Positions 35,302 to 44,880 of a DNA stretch of 64,000 nt are shown in pieces. The position numbers and the translations under genes were made by a program. Source of the DNA: an uncultured Acidobacteriota bacterium (GTDB lineage Bacteria > Acidobacteriota > Terriglobia > Terriglobales > Acidobacteriaceae); assembly GCA_903832055.1 (NCBI GenBank), contig CAILAC010000013.1, positions 248,001 to 312,000 on the forward strand, given 5' to 3'. A model generated the notes under the pieces. It made no database searches. It was not told the origin of the DNA and worked only from the letters and a program-made list of their open reading frames with translations. Position 1 is the stretch's first letter. The number at the start of each line of letters is the position of its first letter.

Positions 35302-35325
35302 AAACGCAAGAAAGGTCTGATCGCC

Positions 35326-36372
35326 GTGAACTTTTGGTTTTTCTTACTGCTGAGCATCCTTAAAGTGGCCCTGGTGCTGGTCGTCTTTCTCACCTCGGTT
35401 GCCTATACGGTGCTGCTTGAGCGCAAGCTCGTTGGCCGCATTCAAAATCGTTGGGGACCCAGCCGCGTAGGCCCCTTTGGCCTCCTGCAGCCTCTCGTCG
35501 ATGGAGCCAAACTCTTCCTTAAAGAAGACATGATCCCGGCAGGCGTCTACAAACCGCTCTACCTGCTTGCGCCGCTCATCGCGCTCGGTTGCTCCCTCCT
35601 TTCGATTGCTGTCGTTCCCTTTGGCGAGCCCATCACCTGGCGCGGCGTCAAGCTCTTTGAAATTGCCGACCTCAATATCGGACTGCTCATCATCCTCGGC
35701 GTCACCTCAATCTCGGTCTATGGCATTGCCCTCGCCGGGTGGTCCTCGAACAACAAATATTCGCTGCTCGGCGCACTCCGTTCATCCGCCCAGATGGTCA
35801 GCTACGAGTTGGCTCTCGGCCTGTCGCTGGTCGGCGTTGTGCTGCGTACCGGTTCCCTTTCTCTCACGGACATCGTGAAGGTACAGTCGGTCCACGGCAT
35901 CGCCAGTTGGAATCTGTTCGGCGGTGGGCAGATCCTGGCATTCTTCATTTATCTGACGGCCGCCTATGCTGAAACCAATCGGGCCCCCTTTGACCTGCCC
36001 GAGGCAGAAACCGAGCTCACTGGCGGTTACCACACCGAGTACAGCTCGATGAAGTTTGCCATGTTTTTCATGGCGGAATACGGCAACATGATCACCGTCG
36101 GCTGCGTGGCCACCCTGCTCTTTCTCGGTGGATGGACCAGCCCCTTCGGCGACCTCATCCCGCCACCGCAAAACATCTTCGTCCATGCGCTGATGCCGAT
36201 TCTCTGGTTTGTGGCCAAGGTTTTCAGCTTCCTGTTCCTCTACATCTGGGTGCGGGGCACGGTACCACGCTTCCGATACGACCAGCTCATGGGCTACGGA
36301 TGGAAGTATCTCGTCCCTGCCGCCATGCTCAACATTGTGGGAACCAGCCTGATTATGGCTGTCTTTCCGTAA
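35326..36372 (+). CDS. nuoH: NADH-quinone oxidoreductase subunit H
   Basis: A 348-residue membrane subunit with about eight helices that forms the quinone channel. Signatures are LLERKLVGRIQNRWGPSRVG, the acidic loop NRAPFDLPEAETELTGGYHTEYSS, and the terminal RFRYDQLMGYGWKYLVP. GTG is the start, with GAAAGG upstream. nuoI would usually follow, but only 102 bases separate it from nuoJ, too few for that gene. Confidence 0.95.
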   Translation: MNFWFFLLLSILKVALVLVVFLTSVAYTVLLERKLVGRIQNRWGPSRVGPFGLLQPLVDGAKLFLKEDMIPAGVYKPLYLLAPLIALGCSLLSIAVVPFGEPITWRGVKLFEIADLNIGLLIILGVTSISVYGIALAGWSSNNKYSLLGALRSSAQMVSYELALGLSLVGVVLRTGSLSLTDIVKVQSVHGIASWNLFGGGQILAFFIYLTAAYAETNRAPFDLPEAETELTGGYHTEYSSMKFAMFFMAEYGNMITVGCVATLLFLGGWTSPFGDLIPPPQNIFVHALMPILWFVAKVFSFLFLYIWVRGTVPRFRYDQLMGYGWKYLVPAAMLNIVGTSLIMAVFP

Positions 36373-36474
36373 GACCTAACCCAACAGTCGTTTACAATCG
36401 GGGCTGACCGGGCGGAAGTACTTCGTCTCCATCCCTGGAACATCCAAGTCGAATCGCACTCAAGTGAAGGCGAA

Positions 36475-36975
36475 ATGCACTTAGTCCTGTTTCTTATCTT
36501 CGCGGCATTCTGTCTGGCGGGAGCCATCAATCTCCTGCTCCAGACCCACCCCATCAACAGCGCCCTGTCGCTGATTGTGGTCATGAGTTCACTCGCCGTG
36601 CTGTATCTGCTGCTCGGCGCTGAGTTCCTTGCCGCTGCGCAAATCATCGTCTATGCAGGCGCTGTCATGGTGCTGTTCACCTTCGTCGTCATGCTGTTGA
36701 ATGTTGGTGAGGAAGAGAAGACCCACGGCAGCCAGGTGGCAAAAGTCATCGGATTCCCGGCTGTCGTCGTCATCCTCGGGGTGATCTCTACCATCGTCCT
36801 CGAAGCGCAAAAGCATCTCGGAGGCGTCTCCCTGTCGGACGGCGTCACCACCACACAGGACCTCAGCCGCGTTCTCTTCCACGAACTGCTGCTGCCCTTT
36901 GAACTCACCTCTGTCCTCATCCTCATCGCCATCCTCGGCGCGGTTGCGCTGGCACGAAAGGAAGGCCACTCCTGA
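36475..36975 (+). CDS. nuoJ: NADH-quinone oxidoreductase subunit J
   Basis: A 166-residue membrane subunit with five hydrophobic helices. The family block [20 protein letters not shown], followed by [24 protein letters not shown], is clear. The last base overlaps the first base of nuoK (TGATG pattern). It is part of the proton-pumping arm next to NuoH. Confidence 0.94.
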   Translation: MHLVLFLIFAAFCLAGAINLLLQTHPINSALSLIVVMSSLAVLYLLLGAEFLAAAQIIVYAGAVMVLFTFVVMLLNVGEEEKTHGSQVAKVIGFPAVVVILGVISTIVLEAQKHLGGVSLSDGVTTTQDLSRVLFHELLLPFELTSVLILIAILGAVALARKEGHS

Positions 36976-37289
36976 TGAATTTTGATGTCGTCCCCAGCTC
37001 CTGGTACCTCATCCTCTCGGCGCTCCTGTTTTCACTCGGCGTTATCGGGTTCCTCATCAAGCGCTCGCTGATCACGGTATTCATGTCCATCGAGCTGATG
37101 CTCAACGCGGTAAACCTGTCGTTTGTGACCTTTGCCCATGAGTGGCACGCGGTCAAGGGACAGATTTTCGTCTTCTTCGTCATGATGGTCGCCGCTGCCG
37201 AGGCAGCCGTCGGACTCGCCATCATCATCTCCATCTTCCGCGCCCGCGCCACACTGAATGTCGATCAGATCGACCTGATGAAGCTATAA
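36975..37289 (+). CDS. nuoK: NADH-quinone oxidoreductase subunit K
   Basis: A 104-residue three-helix membrane subunit. The two conserved membrane glutamates are visible in [16 protein letters not shown] and [17 protein letters not shown]. The start overlaps the nuoJ stop. nuoL begins 4 bases after the stop. Confidence 0.95.
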   Translation: MNFDVVPSSWYLILSALLFSLGVIGFLIKRSLITVFMSIELMLNAVNLSFVTFAHEWHAVKGQIFVFFVMMVAAAEAAVGLAIIISIFRARATLNVDQIDLMKL

Positions 37290-37293
37290 GCCG

Positions 37294-39222
37294 ATGAATC
37301 TATACCTATTTCTGATTCCGCTTCTTCCGTTCGCCGGATTCCTGGTCAACGGTCTTCTCGGCAAGCGTCTGCCCAAGGCCGTCGTCTCGACCGTTGCGCT
37401 GGCATTTCCTCTCGCCGCTTTTGGCCTGGTTGCCCGCGCCGCACAGGCAGTCTTTTCCGGTTCGCTTGCTCTGCCCTACGTCGAGAACAGCGGCACATGG
37501 ATCAACGCCGGTCCTCTCCACATCGACTTCAGCTTCGCCCTCGACCAGCTCACGCTCGTCATGCTGCTCGTCATCACCGGCGTAGGCTTCCTCATCCACC
37601 TCTATTCGGTCGGCTACATGAGCCACGAAGAGGGCTACTGGCGCTATTTCAGCTACCTTAACCTCTTCCTTTTCTTCATGCTCATCCTCGTCCTCGCCGA
37701 GAACTACCTCCTCATGTTCGTCGGCTGGGAGGGCGTCGGCCTCGCCTCTTACCTGCTCATCGGCTTCTACTTCCAGAAGAAATCCGCAAGAGACGCCGGC
37801 AAAAAGGCGTTCGTCGTCAACAGAATTGGCGATTTCGGTTTCCTGCTCGGCATGTTCCTGCTGCTTGCCCAATTCGGCACCCTGAGCTTCGGCAAAATCG
37901 GCGCAGGTCTGGCCTCCAACCCCGGCCTGCAGGGCGGCATACTCACCGCCATCGCCCTCTGCCTGGTCGTCGGCGCCTGCGGCAAATCCGCCCAGATTCC
38001 CCTCTACATCTGGCTTCCTGACGCGATGGAGGGCCCTACACCCGTCTCTGCCCTCATCCACGCCGCCACCATGGTCACCGCTGGCATCTACATGATCGCC
38101 CGGACGCATGGCATTTTTGATCGGTCGCCCTTTGCACTTGCAGTTGTTGCAATCATCGGAGCGGGCACGGCGCTCTTCGCCGCAACCATCGCTCTCGTCC
38201 AGACAGACATCAAGCGCGTCCTCGCGTATTCCACCATCTCTCAGCTCGGTTACATGTTCCTCGGCTGCGGAGTCGGCGCATACTCTGCAGCGGTATTTCA
38301 CCTGATGACTCACGCCTTCTTCAAGGCCCTGCTCTTCCTCGCGGCAGGTTCAGTCATCCACGGCCTCGGCGGCGAACAAAATCTATTCAAGATGGGCGGC
38401 CTGCGCAAGAAGATGCCCATTACGTTCTGGACGATGGCGATGGGTGTTGTCGCCATCGCTGGAATTCCACCCTGGGCCGGGTTCTTCTCGAAGGACGCCA
38501 TCCTTTACGAGGCATTCCAGCACGGAGCGCTCGGTCGCGGCCTCTACATGGTTGGCCTACTCACCGCCTTGCTGACAAGCTTCTACATGTTTCGCCTGTT
38601 CTATCTCGCCTTCTTCGGCGAGAGCCGTGCGAAGGTTCATCTTGACGCGCATGGCCATGCTCATGAAGCCCACGAGAGCCCCTGGTCGATGCTCTTGCCG
38701 CTTGTCATCCTCGCGATTCTCTCAGTCGTCGGCGGCGTGATGGGCATCGAGCGCTTCGGAGCCTTTCTGGCGCCAGTCCTTGGTCCGGTGGCTGATTCGG
38801 CTTCGCTCCCCGGAGGCAAGAGTCTGGAGTTGACTCTTATGATCGTCGCGGTCGGCATTGCGGTGCTTGGATGGCTCACGGCACGGATATACTATGGCCG
38901 CAAGAGCGAGCGCCCCGCACAGATCGCCGCGGCAGTCCCCGGAGTCTACAAGCTGCTGGTGAACAAATACGGCATCGATGAGTTCTATGGCGCAGTCATC
39001 GTCAAGCCACTCATGCTTGTCTCCCAGTTCATCCTCGGCTGGATTGGCGAAGGCATCATCATCCGTGGTTCGGCATGGCTGCTCGCCGGCATTGCCACGC
39101 TGCTCGGCGAGTTACTCCGCCGCTGGCAATCCGGCAATCTGCGCAGTTACTCCGCCTGGCTCGCCGCAGGAGCCGCAGCTTTGCTCATCTTCGCAGCATA
39201 TTTCACATGGATGGTGCGCTAA
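37294..39222 (+). CDS. nuoL: NADH-quinone oxidoreductase subunit L
   Basis: A 642-residue antiporter-like membrane subunit with at least 14 helices. Signatures are MFVGWEGVGLASYLLIGFY, then PLYIWLPDAMEGPTPVSALI with HAATMVTAGIYM, and DIKRVLAYSTISQLGYM. The C-terminal part after about residue 500 should include the long lateral helix and end helices. Part of it is His-rich (HLDAHGHAHEAHES), a feature of some NuoL proteins. nuoM begins directly after its stop. Confidence 0.95.
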   Translation: MNLYLFLIPLLPFAGFLVNGLLGKRLPKAVVSTVALAFPLAAFGLVARAAQAVFSGSLALPYVENSGTWINAGPLHIDFSFALDQLTLVMLLVITGVGFLIHLYSVGYMSHEEGYWRYFSYLNLFLFFMLILVLAENYLLMFVGWEGVGLASYLLIGFYFQKKSARDAGKKAFVVNRIGDFGFLLGMFLLLAQFGTLSFGKIGAGLASNPGLQGGILTAIALCLVVGACGKSAQIPLYIWLPDAMEGPTPVSALIHAATMVTAGIYMIARTHGIFDRSPFALAVVAIIGAGTALFAATIALVQTDIKRVLAYSTISQLGYMFLGCGVGAYSAAVFHLMTHAFFKALLFLAAGSVIHGLGGEQNLFKMGGLRKKMPITFWTMAMGVVAIAGIPPWAGFFSKDAILYEAFQHGALGRGLYMVGLLTALLTSFYMFRLFYLAFFGESRAKVHLDAHGHAHEAHESPWSMLLPLVILAILSVVGGVMGIERFGAFLAPVLGPVADSASLPGGKSLELTLMIVAVGIAVLGWLTARIYYGRKSERPAQIAAAVPGVYKLLVNKYGIDEFYGAVIVKPLMLVSQFILGWIGEGIIIRGSAWLLAGIATLLGELLRRWQSGNLRSYSAWLAAGAAALLIFAAYFTWMVR

Positions 39223-40782
39223 ATGGACTCTATGAACGGCATCATCCTCTCGATCATCCTCCTCGCCCCACTTGTTGGGGCAGCGATCACTCTGTTGCTG
39301 CCTGAAAAAGGCAAGCTCCCCGCTATCGTAGCTCTCATTACCGGTCTGTTTACGTTCGTTTGCACCCTGCATCTGCCCGCCCACTTCAACTCCGGCGCAT
39401 CAGGCTTCCAATTCGTTCAGGACTTCACCTGGATTAGCAACCCCAACATCCACTACCACCTCGGCGTTGACGGCCTCTCTCTCTGGCTCGTCGTCCTCAC
39501 CGGCCTGCTCGCGCCAATCGGAGTCCTTGCCAGTTGGAGCAGCGTCAAAGAGCGCAGCAAGGTCTTCTACGCCCTCTTCCTCGTCCAGCAGACCGCCATG
39601 CTCGGCGTCTTCGTCTCGCTCGACCTCATGCTCTATTACGGCTTCTGGGAACTGTCGCTCGTCCCCATGGCCATCCTCATCGCCATGTACGGCCGTAACC
39701 TGACTGAAAACAGCGGCCCCAAGGCTGCCCTGCGCTTCTTCCTGTACACCTTCATTCCATCGGCCCCGCTGCTGGTCGCCATCCTCTGGCTCTACGCCAA
39801 AACCGGCAGCTTCGACTTTGCCACGCTGCAAGCGGCAATCGGAACCCACGCCTTCTCGACAGCCGCGCTCTGCTGGCTTGCCTTCGCCTTCCTCATCGCC
39901 TTCGCCGTCAAGGTTCCCGTCCTCGGCCTCCATGGCTGGCTTCCCGACGTCTTCTCTGAAGCACCCGTCGCCATGGCCATGGTCGTCGCCGGTAAGCTCG
40001 GCCTCTACTCCCTCATACGCTTCCACGTCGGCCTATTTCCCGTCCAGGCCCGGCAGGCTGCCCCATGGATGATCGCGCTCGCAACCATCGGCATTCTCTA
40101 CGGCGCATGTCTTGCGCTTGTGCAAAAGGATTTCTGGAAGGTTCTCGCTTACGGCACCATCGCGAGCCTGAGTTTCTGCACCCTCGGCATCTACGGCTTC
40201 ACCCTTGCCGGACTCGACGGCGCCGTACTCCAGACGATCAACGAAGGCGTCATCGGCGCGGCCCTCTTCGTCCTGCTCGGTGCGCTCTACGAACGCTTCG
40301 GTACCAGCACCATCGCCAACTACGGCGGTCTCGCCAAAAAGACCCCAGCCCTCGCCACCCTCTTCGTCATCACCGGCCTCGCACTGGTCGGCCTGCCGCT
40401 CTTCAACGGCTTCGTCGGCGAATTTCTCGTCCTCTCGAGCACCTTCACCGGAGTCAGCAAAGGCTGGGCAGCAGCCGGAACGGTCGGCGTCATTCTCAGC
40501 GCCGCCTACCTGCTCTCGCTCGTCCAGAAAATCTTCTACGGACCTGAATCGCAGGCGGTCATCGCCTATCCCGGCAAAGACCTCGGCTTCCGCGAACAAC
40601 TCGTCCTCTGGTACCTGGCTCTCATCATGCTTGGCATTGGCATTTGCCCCAATATCCTCTTGAACGGCATTGAATCAGGAGTCCAGCAAGCCGCTGGCTA
40701 CCCGACGCTCAGCGAACAGATGAAGTCCAATGCATCCTCCTTCGTCGTGATTGCTCAAGAAATCAGCAAAGGAGGCAAGTAG
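39223..40782 (+). CDS. nuoM: NADH-quinone oxidoreductase subunit M
   Basis: A 519-residue antiporter-like membrane subunit. Clear features are YHLGVDGLSLWLVVLTGLL, the helix with GFWELSLVPMAILIAMYG (its Glu is the essential acid), FAVKVPVLGLHGWLPDVFSEAP and KVLAYGTIASLSFCTLG. The stop TAG overlaps the GTG start of nuoN by one base. Confidence 0.95.
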   Translation: MDSMNGIILSIILLAPLVGAAITLLLPEKGKLPAIVALITGLFTFVCTLHLPAHFNSGASGFQFVQDFTWISNPNIHYHLGVDGLSLWLVVLTGLLAPIGVLASWSSVKERSKVFYALFLVQQTAMLGVFVSLDLMLYYGFWELSLVPMAILIAMYGRNLTENSGPKAALRFFLYTFIPSAPLLVAILWLYAKTGSFDFATLQAAIGTHAFSTAALCWLAFAFLIAFAVKVPVLGLHGWLPDVFSEAPVAMAMVVAGKLGLYSLIRFHVGLFPVQARQAAPWMIALATIGILYGACLALVQKDFWKVLAYGTIASLSFCTLGIYGFTLAGLDGAVLQTINEGVIGAALFVLLGALYERFGTSTIANYGGLAKKTPALATLFVITGLALVGLPLFNGFVGEFLVLSSTFTGVSKGWAAAGTVGVILSAAYLLSLVQKIFYGPESQAVIAYPGKDLGFREQLVLWYLALIMLGIGICPNILLNGIESGVQQAAGYPTLSEQMKSNASSFVVIAQEISKGGK

Positions 40783-42266
40783 TGAACACCGCTCTCCAAT
40801 CTGTACCCGATATCTATCGCATTCTCCCTGAAGTCATCCTCACCCTCACCGGCGTCTGGATCATGCTCATGGACGCAGCCATGAAGCCCTCGAAATCCCG
40901 TCGCAGCCTCGGCTGGGTGGGCGCTTTTGGCGTCACGGCTGCCCTTTATGCCAGCCTCGGCCAGCTTTCTATGCCTGCCGGCACAGCCTTCTTCGGCACC
41001 GTACAGACCGACGCGTTCTCCGTCTTCTTCCATGTGCTCATCTGCGGTATCGTTCTGGTTGCGCTGCTGCTCTCGCTCGATACTCTTCCGGCCAATCAAC
41101 ACCATCGCGGCGAATACTTTGCGCTCATGGTCTTTGGCGCGGTCGGCATGTGTCTGCTCACCAGCGCTGTTGAGCTCCTGGTCGTTTTCATCGCCCTCGA
41201 AATCTCTTCGATCTCGACCTACGTACTCGCTGGTTATCGCAAGAACACTGGCAAGGGACCTGAAGCCGCCATCAAGTACTTCCTCCTCGGCTCCTTCGCC
41301 ACCGGCTTCCTGCTCTACGGCGTGGCTATGATCTTCGGCGCCACAGGAACGACGCAAATCAACGACATCGCTGCTCTTATTCCCGTCGCCAAGTCGCCCT
41401 CGCTGGTTCTCATTGCCTTTGCCTTGCTCATGGTCGGCATCCTCTTCAAGGTCTCTGCAGCACCCTTTCACGTCTGGACCCCCGACGTCTATGAGGGCGC
41501 CCCGTCACCCGTCGTCGCCCTCATGTCCACCGCGCCCAAGGCTGCTGCGTTTGCGCTGCTGATCCGCCTGGTTTACGGCGGCTTCCCCACGCTCAAGCCC
41601 ATGTGGCTGCCGCTGCTCTGGGCCGTCGCCGTGCTTTCGATGACCGTAGGAAACCTGGCCGCCCTCAGGCAGGAAAACGTCAAGCGCATGCTTGCCTACT
41701 CCTCGATTGCCCACGCTGGCTACCTGCTCGCCGCCTTTGCCGGTGCAGGAACGTCGGGCATTGCTGCCGCTGCTTTTTACACCGCAGCCTACTCGGCCAT
41801 GAATGTTGGCATCTTTGCCGTCATCACCGTTGCCAGCGGCTACGACGAAAAGCTCCCGCTCATTGGCGACTTCCGCGGACTCATCCACCGCGCACCATTG
41901 CTCGGCGGTCTGATGCTCTTCTTCCTCATCTCGCTCATCGGCATCCCGTTCACTGGCGGCTTTTTCGGCAAGTTCTTCTCCTTCACCACTGCCTCCCAAG
42001 GCGGAGCAATCTGGCTCCCGCTCATCGGCCTCTTGAACTCCGGCCTTGCCGCAGCCTATTACCTCAAGCTTGTCGTCAGTGTCGCCCAGGCTCCGTCATC
42101 GAACGCCCCGGTCGCTCCCAAGCCTCAGATTGGCGTCGCGGTCGGTACAGCCCTCGCCTTCGCCACCATCGCAACTCTGGTATTGGGCATTGCCCCAGGC
42201 CAGGTTCTGGGTGCCGCAAAAGCCAGCGCCCAGACCTTTGCCACCACCATCTCCTCGATCAAGTAA
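40782..42266 (+). CDS. nuoN: NADH-quinone oxidoreductase subunit N
   Basis: A 494-residue antiporter-like membrane subunit and the last gene of the operon. Features include the FIALEISSISTYVLAGY helix with its Glu, FKVSAAPFHVWTPDVYEGAPSP and KRMLAYSSIAHAGYLL. The start is GTG overlapping the nuoM stop. A long hairpin follows the stop. Confidence 0.95.
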   Translation: MNTALQSVPDIYRILPEVILTLTGVWIMLMDAAMKPSKSRRSLGWVGAFGVTAALYASLGQLSMPAGTAFFGTVQTDAFSVFFHVLICGIVLVALLLSLDTLPANQHHRGEYFALMVFGAVGMCLLTSAVELLVVFIALEISSISTYVLAGYRKNTGKGPEAAIKYFLLGSFATGFLLYGVAMIFGATGTTQINDIAALIPVAKSPSLVLIAFALLMVGILFKVSAAPFHVWTPDVYEGAPSPVVALMSTAPKAAAFALLIRLVYGGFPTLKPMWLPLLWAVAVLSMTVGNLAALRQENVKRMLAYSSIAHAGYLLAAFAGAGTSGIAAAAFYTAAYSAMNVGIFAVITVASGYDEKLPLIGDFRGLIHRAPLLGGLMLFFLISLIGIPFTGGFFGKFFSFTTASQGGAIWLPLIGLLNSGLAAAYYLKLVVSVAQAPSSNAPVAPKPQIGVAVGTALAFATIATLVLGIAPGQVLGAAKASAQTFATTISSIK

Positions 42267-42279
42267 ACAGGATGAACCG

Positions 42280-42328
42280 GTGGTGGTTCCCCCTTGTCAC
42301 GCTCCTTGTGACTAGAGGAAGCCACCAC
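42280..42328 (+). terminator. Long hairpin after nuoN
   Basis: GTGGTGGTTCC at 42280-42290 pairs with GGAAGCCACCAC at 42317-42328 (one bulged G), and inside GTCAC pairs with GTGAC. It lies 13 bases after the nuo operon stop and before the convergent glycosyltransferase gene. There is no T run, so it may be a bidirectional or Rho-assisted end. Confidence 0.5.
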
Positions 42329-42357
42329 TTCGCGACCTCCACAGACCCGCCTAATCC

Positions 42358-43575
42358 CTAAGCCCGGCGGTTAATCGTCTCCCGATAAAAATCCACTGCC
42401 AATCCCAAAACCCGTTCATGCGAATACCGCTCCACCGCCCATGCCCGTGCTGCTTCCCCCATCCGCTTCCGCTTTGCCTCGTCGCAGAGTAATTCCAGCG
42501 CCGCCTCTGCAATCGCCTCTGGAATGCGCGGCGGTATCAACAGGCCTGTCACCTCTGACAGCACCGCATCCCGTGCCCCGGTCGATTCAGTCGTAATCAC
42601 TGGCACACCTGAGGCAGCCGCCTCCAGCGCTGCGTTGGGAAACCCCTCGCGGTGTGTCGGCAAAATCATCACATCCATTGACCGGTAATACGGTGCCGTG
42701 TCTTTGACATATCCCGTATGGCGAATCCGCGGATGACCTGCGATCAACTCTCGCCACTCCTCATGCAATGCGTCTTCTGATCCGTCAAACCAGCCCACGA
42801 GCAGCAGCCAGCAGTCTGGAACCTGCCGCAAAATCGCTTCAAAGGCTACCAGGAGTTCCGGCACCCCTTTGTCATTCGTCAGCCTCCCTACAAACCCCAC
42901 CACAGGCTCGCCCTGGGGAATGATCAACCACTCCCGCGCCTCTGCGGGCCCAGGCGCATAACGTTGCGTATCTACTCCATTGCTGCTGCCATGGCCCAGC
43001 AGTTTCAGCTTTTCCACGGGGGCGATCCCCATTGCCCGCGCTACATCTCGCAAACTCGTACTGTTGCACAGCACCACGTGGGCGCATCGCGCCGACAGTC
43101 GTTCCAACCACAGCAGTAAATGCAACTTCAAGCCCCGAGAAGACTCCAGCTTCAATCCGCGCAGTGTGTAGACCCTGTGCGGCACCCGCAGCGCCCACGC
43201 AGCCAGATTTCCCAACAGGCCAGCCTTGGGAGTGCTGAAATCGGTAATCGCCGGTCTCACCCGCAGCAACATGCCTACAATCGCCAGTAAAGAAAGCAAA
43301 TCAGAAATGGGTGCAATGCCCCGCTTCATCCGAATTGGATATGCGGTCACTCCCTCGGCCGCTACAGTTTGGTCGAGCATCTCCCCGGGTGAAGCAACTA
43401 CAGTCACATGAAATCCTGCCAGCCTGAGCGCACGTAACCGCCCTGCAAGCACCAGGCAGGTCTGGTCGCTTGTGACGCCGACAACCAGACGCAAAGCCTC
43501 AACCTCACCCATCCGCAGGGTTGAGCGCTCGCGCGACTCCGTCTCCAACAAATTATCCAGTGAGCTTGCCGCCAT
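42358..43575 (-). CDS. Glycosyltransferase family 4
   Basis: A 405-residue GT4 enzyme (GT-B fold) that adds a sugar from an activated donor during polysaccharide building. The C-terminal donor domain shows GFVGRLTNDKGVPELL, LLLVGWFDGSE and HREGFPNAALEAAASGVPVITTES, with the E-x7-E motif. The N-terminal domain has FSTPKAGLLGNLAAW and RVYTLRGLKLE, typical of WbpH/EpsD-like enzymes. A start at 43656 is possible, but GAGGA lies 7 bases before the ATG at 43575. It is divergent from the next two GT4 genes across about 200 bases. Confidence 0.88.
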   Translation of the reverse strand: MAASSLDNLLETESRERSTLRMGEVEALRLVVGVTSDQTCLVLAGRLRALRLAGFHVTVVASPGEMLDQTVAAEGVTAYPIRMKRGIAPISDLLSLLAIVGMLLRVRPAITDFSTPKAGLLGNLAAWALRVPHRVYTLRGLKLESSRGLKLHLLLWLERLSARCAHVVLCNSTSLRDVARAMGIAPVEKLKLLGHGSSNGVDTQRYAPGPAEAREWLIIPQGEPVVGFVGRLTNDKGVPELLVAFEAILRQVPDCWLLLVGWFDGSEDALHEEWRELIAGHPRIRHTGYVKDTAPYYRSMDVMILPTHREGFPNAALEAAASGVPVITTESTGARDAVLSEVTGLLIPPRIPEAIAEAALELLCDEAKRKRMGEAARAWAVERYSHERVLGLAVDFYRETINRRA

Positions 43576-43776
43576 CGCGCAGTCCTCGTTCAACTTGCGA
43601 AGCAGCCGGGGAAAGTGTCGTTGCACGTGCAAAGCACCGTATCGGTGCTTCGTCATCGTTTCAGAAGAAACAACCGTATCAGAACCGAAATCTGACGTCT
43701 AGCAGGATTTATCGATTCGGAGTAACCTTGGAAAACTAACTCAAACGTCGACCGAAAACTGGATGGCTCTGCCTAG

Positions 43777-44880
43777 ATGACCATGCTCCCCAGGCTCCTT
43801 CTCGTCATCCCCCATCTCGGTGGCGGTGGGGCTGAACGCGTCACAGCCCAGCTCGCACGCCACCTCAATCCAGAGCTGTTTGAGATACACCTCGCGGTCA
43901 TCACCAGCGATTGCCCCGGAGCCCAACTCCCTCCAGCTTCAGTCAGCCTCCACCGCCTCAATGCAGGTCGAGTTCGAAACGCCTGGCTACCACTGCTATG
44001 CCTCATTCGCTCACTTAAGCCTCGGGTAATTCTCTCCAGCATGGCCCATCTCAATTTCCTCATCCTGCTGCTCAAGCCATTGCTTCCTGGCCATACCCGG
44101 ATTCTCGTTCGTCAAAACACGACAACCTCAGCGTCAAACCCCAGCTGGATTACCCGCCAACTCTACCGCCAACTGTACCCACGCGCCGCAGCCATCCTCT
44201 GCCAGTCGCAAGCCATGGCAGATGACCTTGCAAAACGCTTTGGAGTTGCCCCGCACCTGCTCCATTGCTTGTCCAACCCCATCGATATTGAATCAATCCA
44301 CGGCAATGCCAGCCATCCGGTAATTTGGTGCGAGGATGCCGCACCGCGTCTGCTCACCGTAGGCCGTTTGTCGCGGGAAAAGGGCATGGATCTTCTCCTG
44401 CACGCAACAGCGATCCTTCGCAAAACCTATCCCGATGTCCAACTGGCTATTCTTGGCCGGGGCTCAGAAGAAGCTTCTCTCCGCGTGCTTGCGGCGGAAC
44501 TTGGCCTGAATACCTCCGTTGTCTTCGCTGGCCACACCGACCCGGCACTCTACTACCCAGGAGCTACACTTTACGTCCTGCCATCCCGCCACGAAGGCAT
44601 GCCCAATTCCCTGCTCGAAGCCGCAGCCGCAGGCCTGCCCCTTGTTGTCACCCCATGCAGCCAGGGCGTGATTGAATTGCTTCAGGAGGCCCCCGGAGCC
44701 TGGATCGCTTCACACATTTCCGCGGAACCCCTTGCAGAGACCATCGGCCGGGCTCTTGGAACCACGGCAGTTCAGTCTCCCCGCTATCAACATGCGTTCC
44801 TTGCGCCCTTTGAACTCCAGTCCGCGATTGCGGCCTATGAGGGACTCATTCTGAGATTTGTAAACGAGGATAGGACATGA
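43777..44880 (+). CDS. Glycosyltransferase family 4
   Basis: A 367-residue GT4 protein. The glycine-rich start LLLVIPHLGGGGAERVTAQLARHL is typical of family GT4. Later RLLTVGRLSREKGMDLLL, VQLAILGRGSEEASL and SRHEGMPNSLLEAAAAGLPLVV give the donor domain with the E-x7-E motif. The 3' end overlaps the following GT4 gene as ATGA. The donor and acceptor are unknown. The pair probably extends the repeat unit of the exopolysaccharide made here. Confidence 0.9.
   Translation: MTMLPRLLLVIPHLGGGGAERVTAQLARHLNPELFEIHLAVITSDCPGAQLPPASVSLHRLNAGRVRNAWLPLLCLIRSLKPRVILSSMAHLNFLILLLKPLLPGHTRILVRQNTTTSASNPSWITRQLYRQLYPRAAAILCQSQAMADDLAKRFGVAPHLLHCLSNPIDIESIHGNASHPVIWCEDAAPRLLTVGRLSREKGMDLLLHATAILRKTYPDVQLAILGRGSEEASLRVLAAELGLNTSVVFAGHTDPALYYPGATLYVLPSRHEGMPNSLLEAAAAGLPLVVTPCSQGVIELLQEAPGAWIASHISAEPLAETIGRALGTTAVQSPRYQHAFLAPFELQSAIAAYEGLILRFVNEDRT

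Noticed and set aside
37306-38313. A minus-strand frame of 335 residues opposite nuoL
   Set aside because: It is a low-complexity Glu/Asp-rich antisense frame caused by GC codon bias of nuoL; no domain or binding site.
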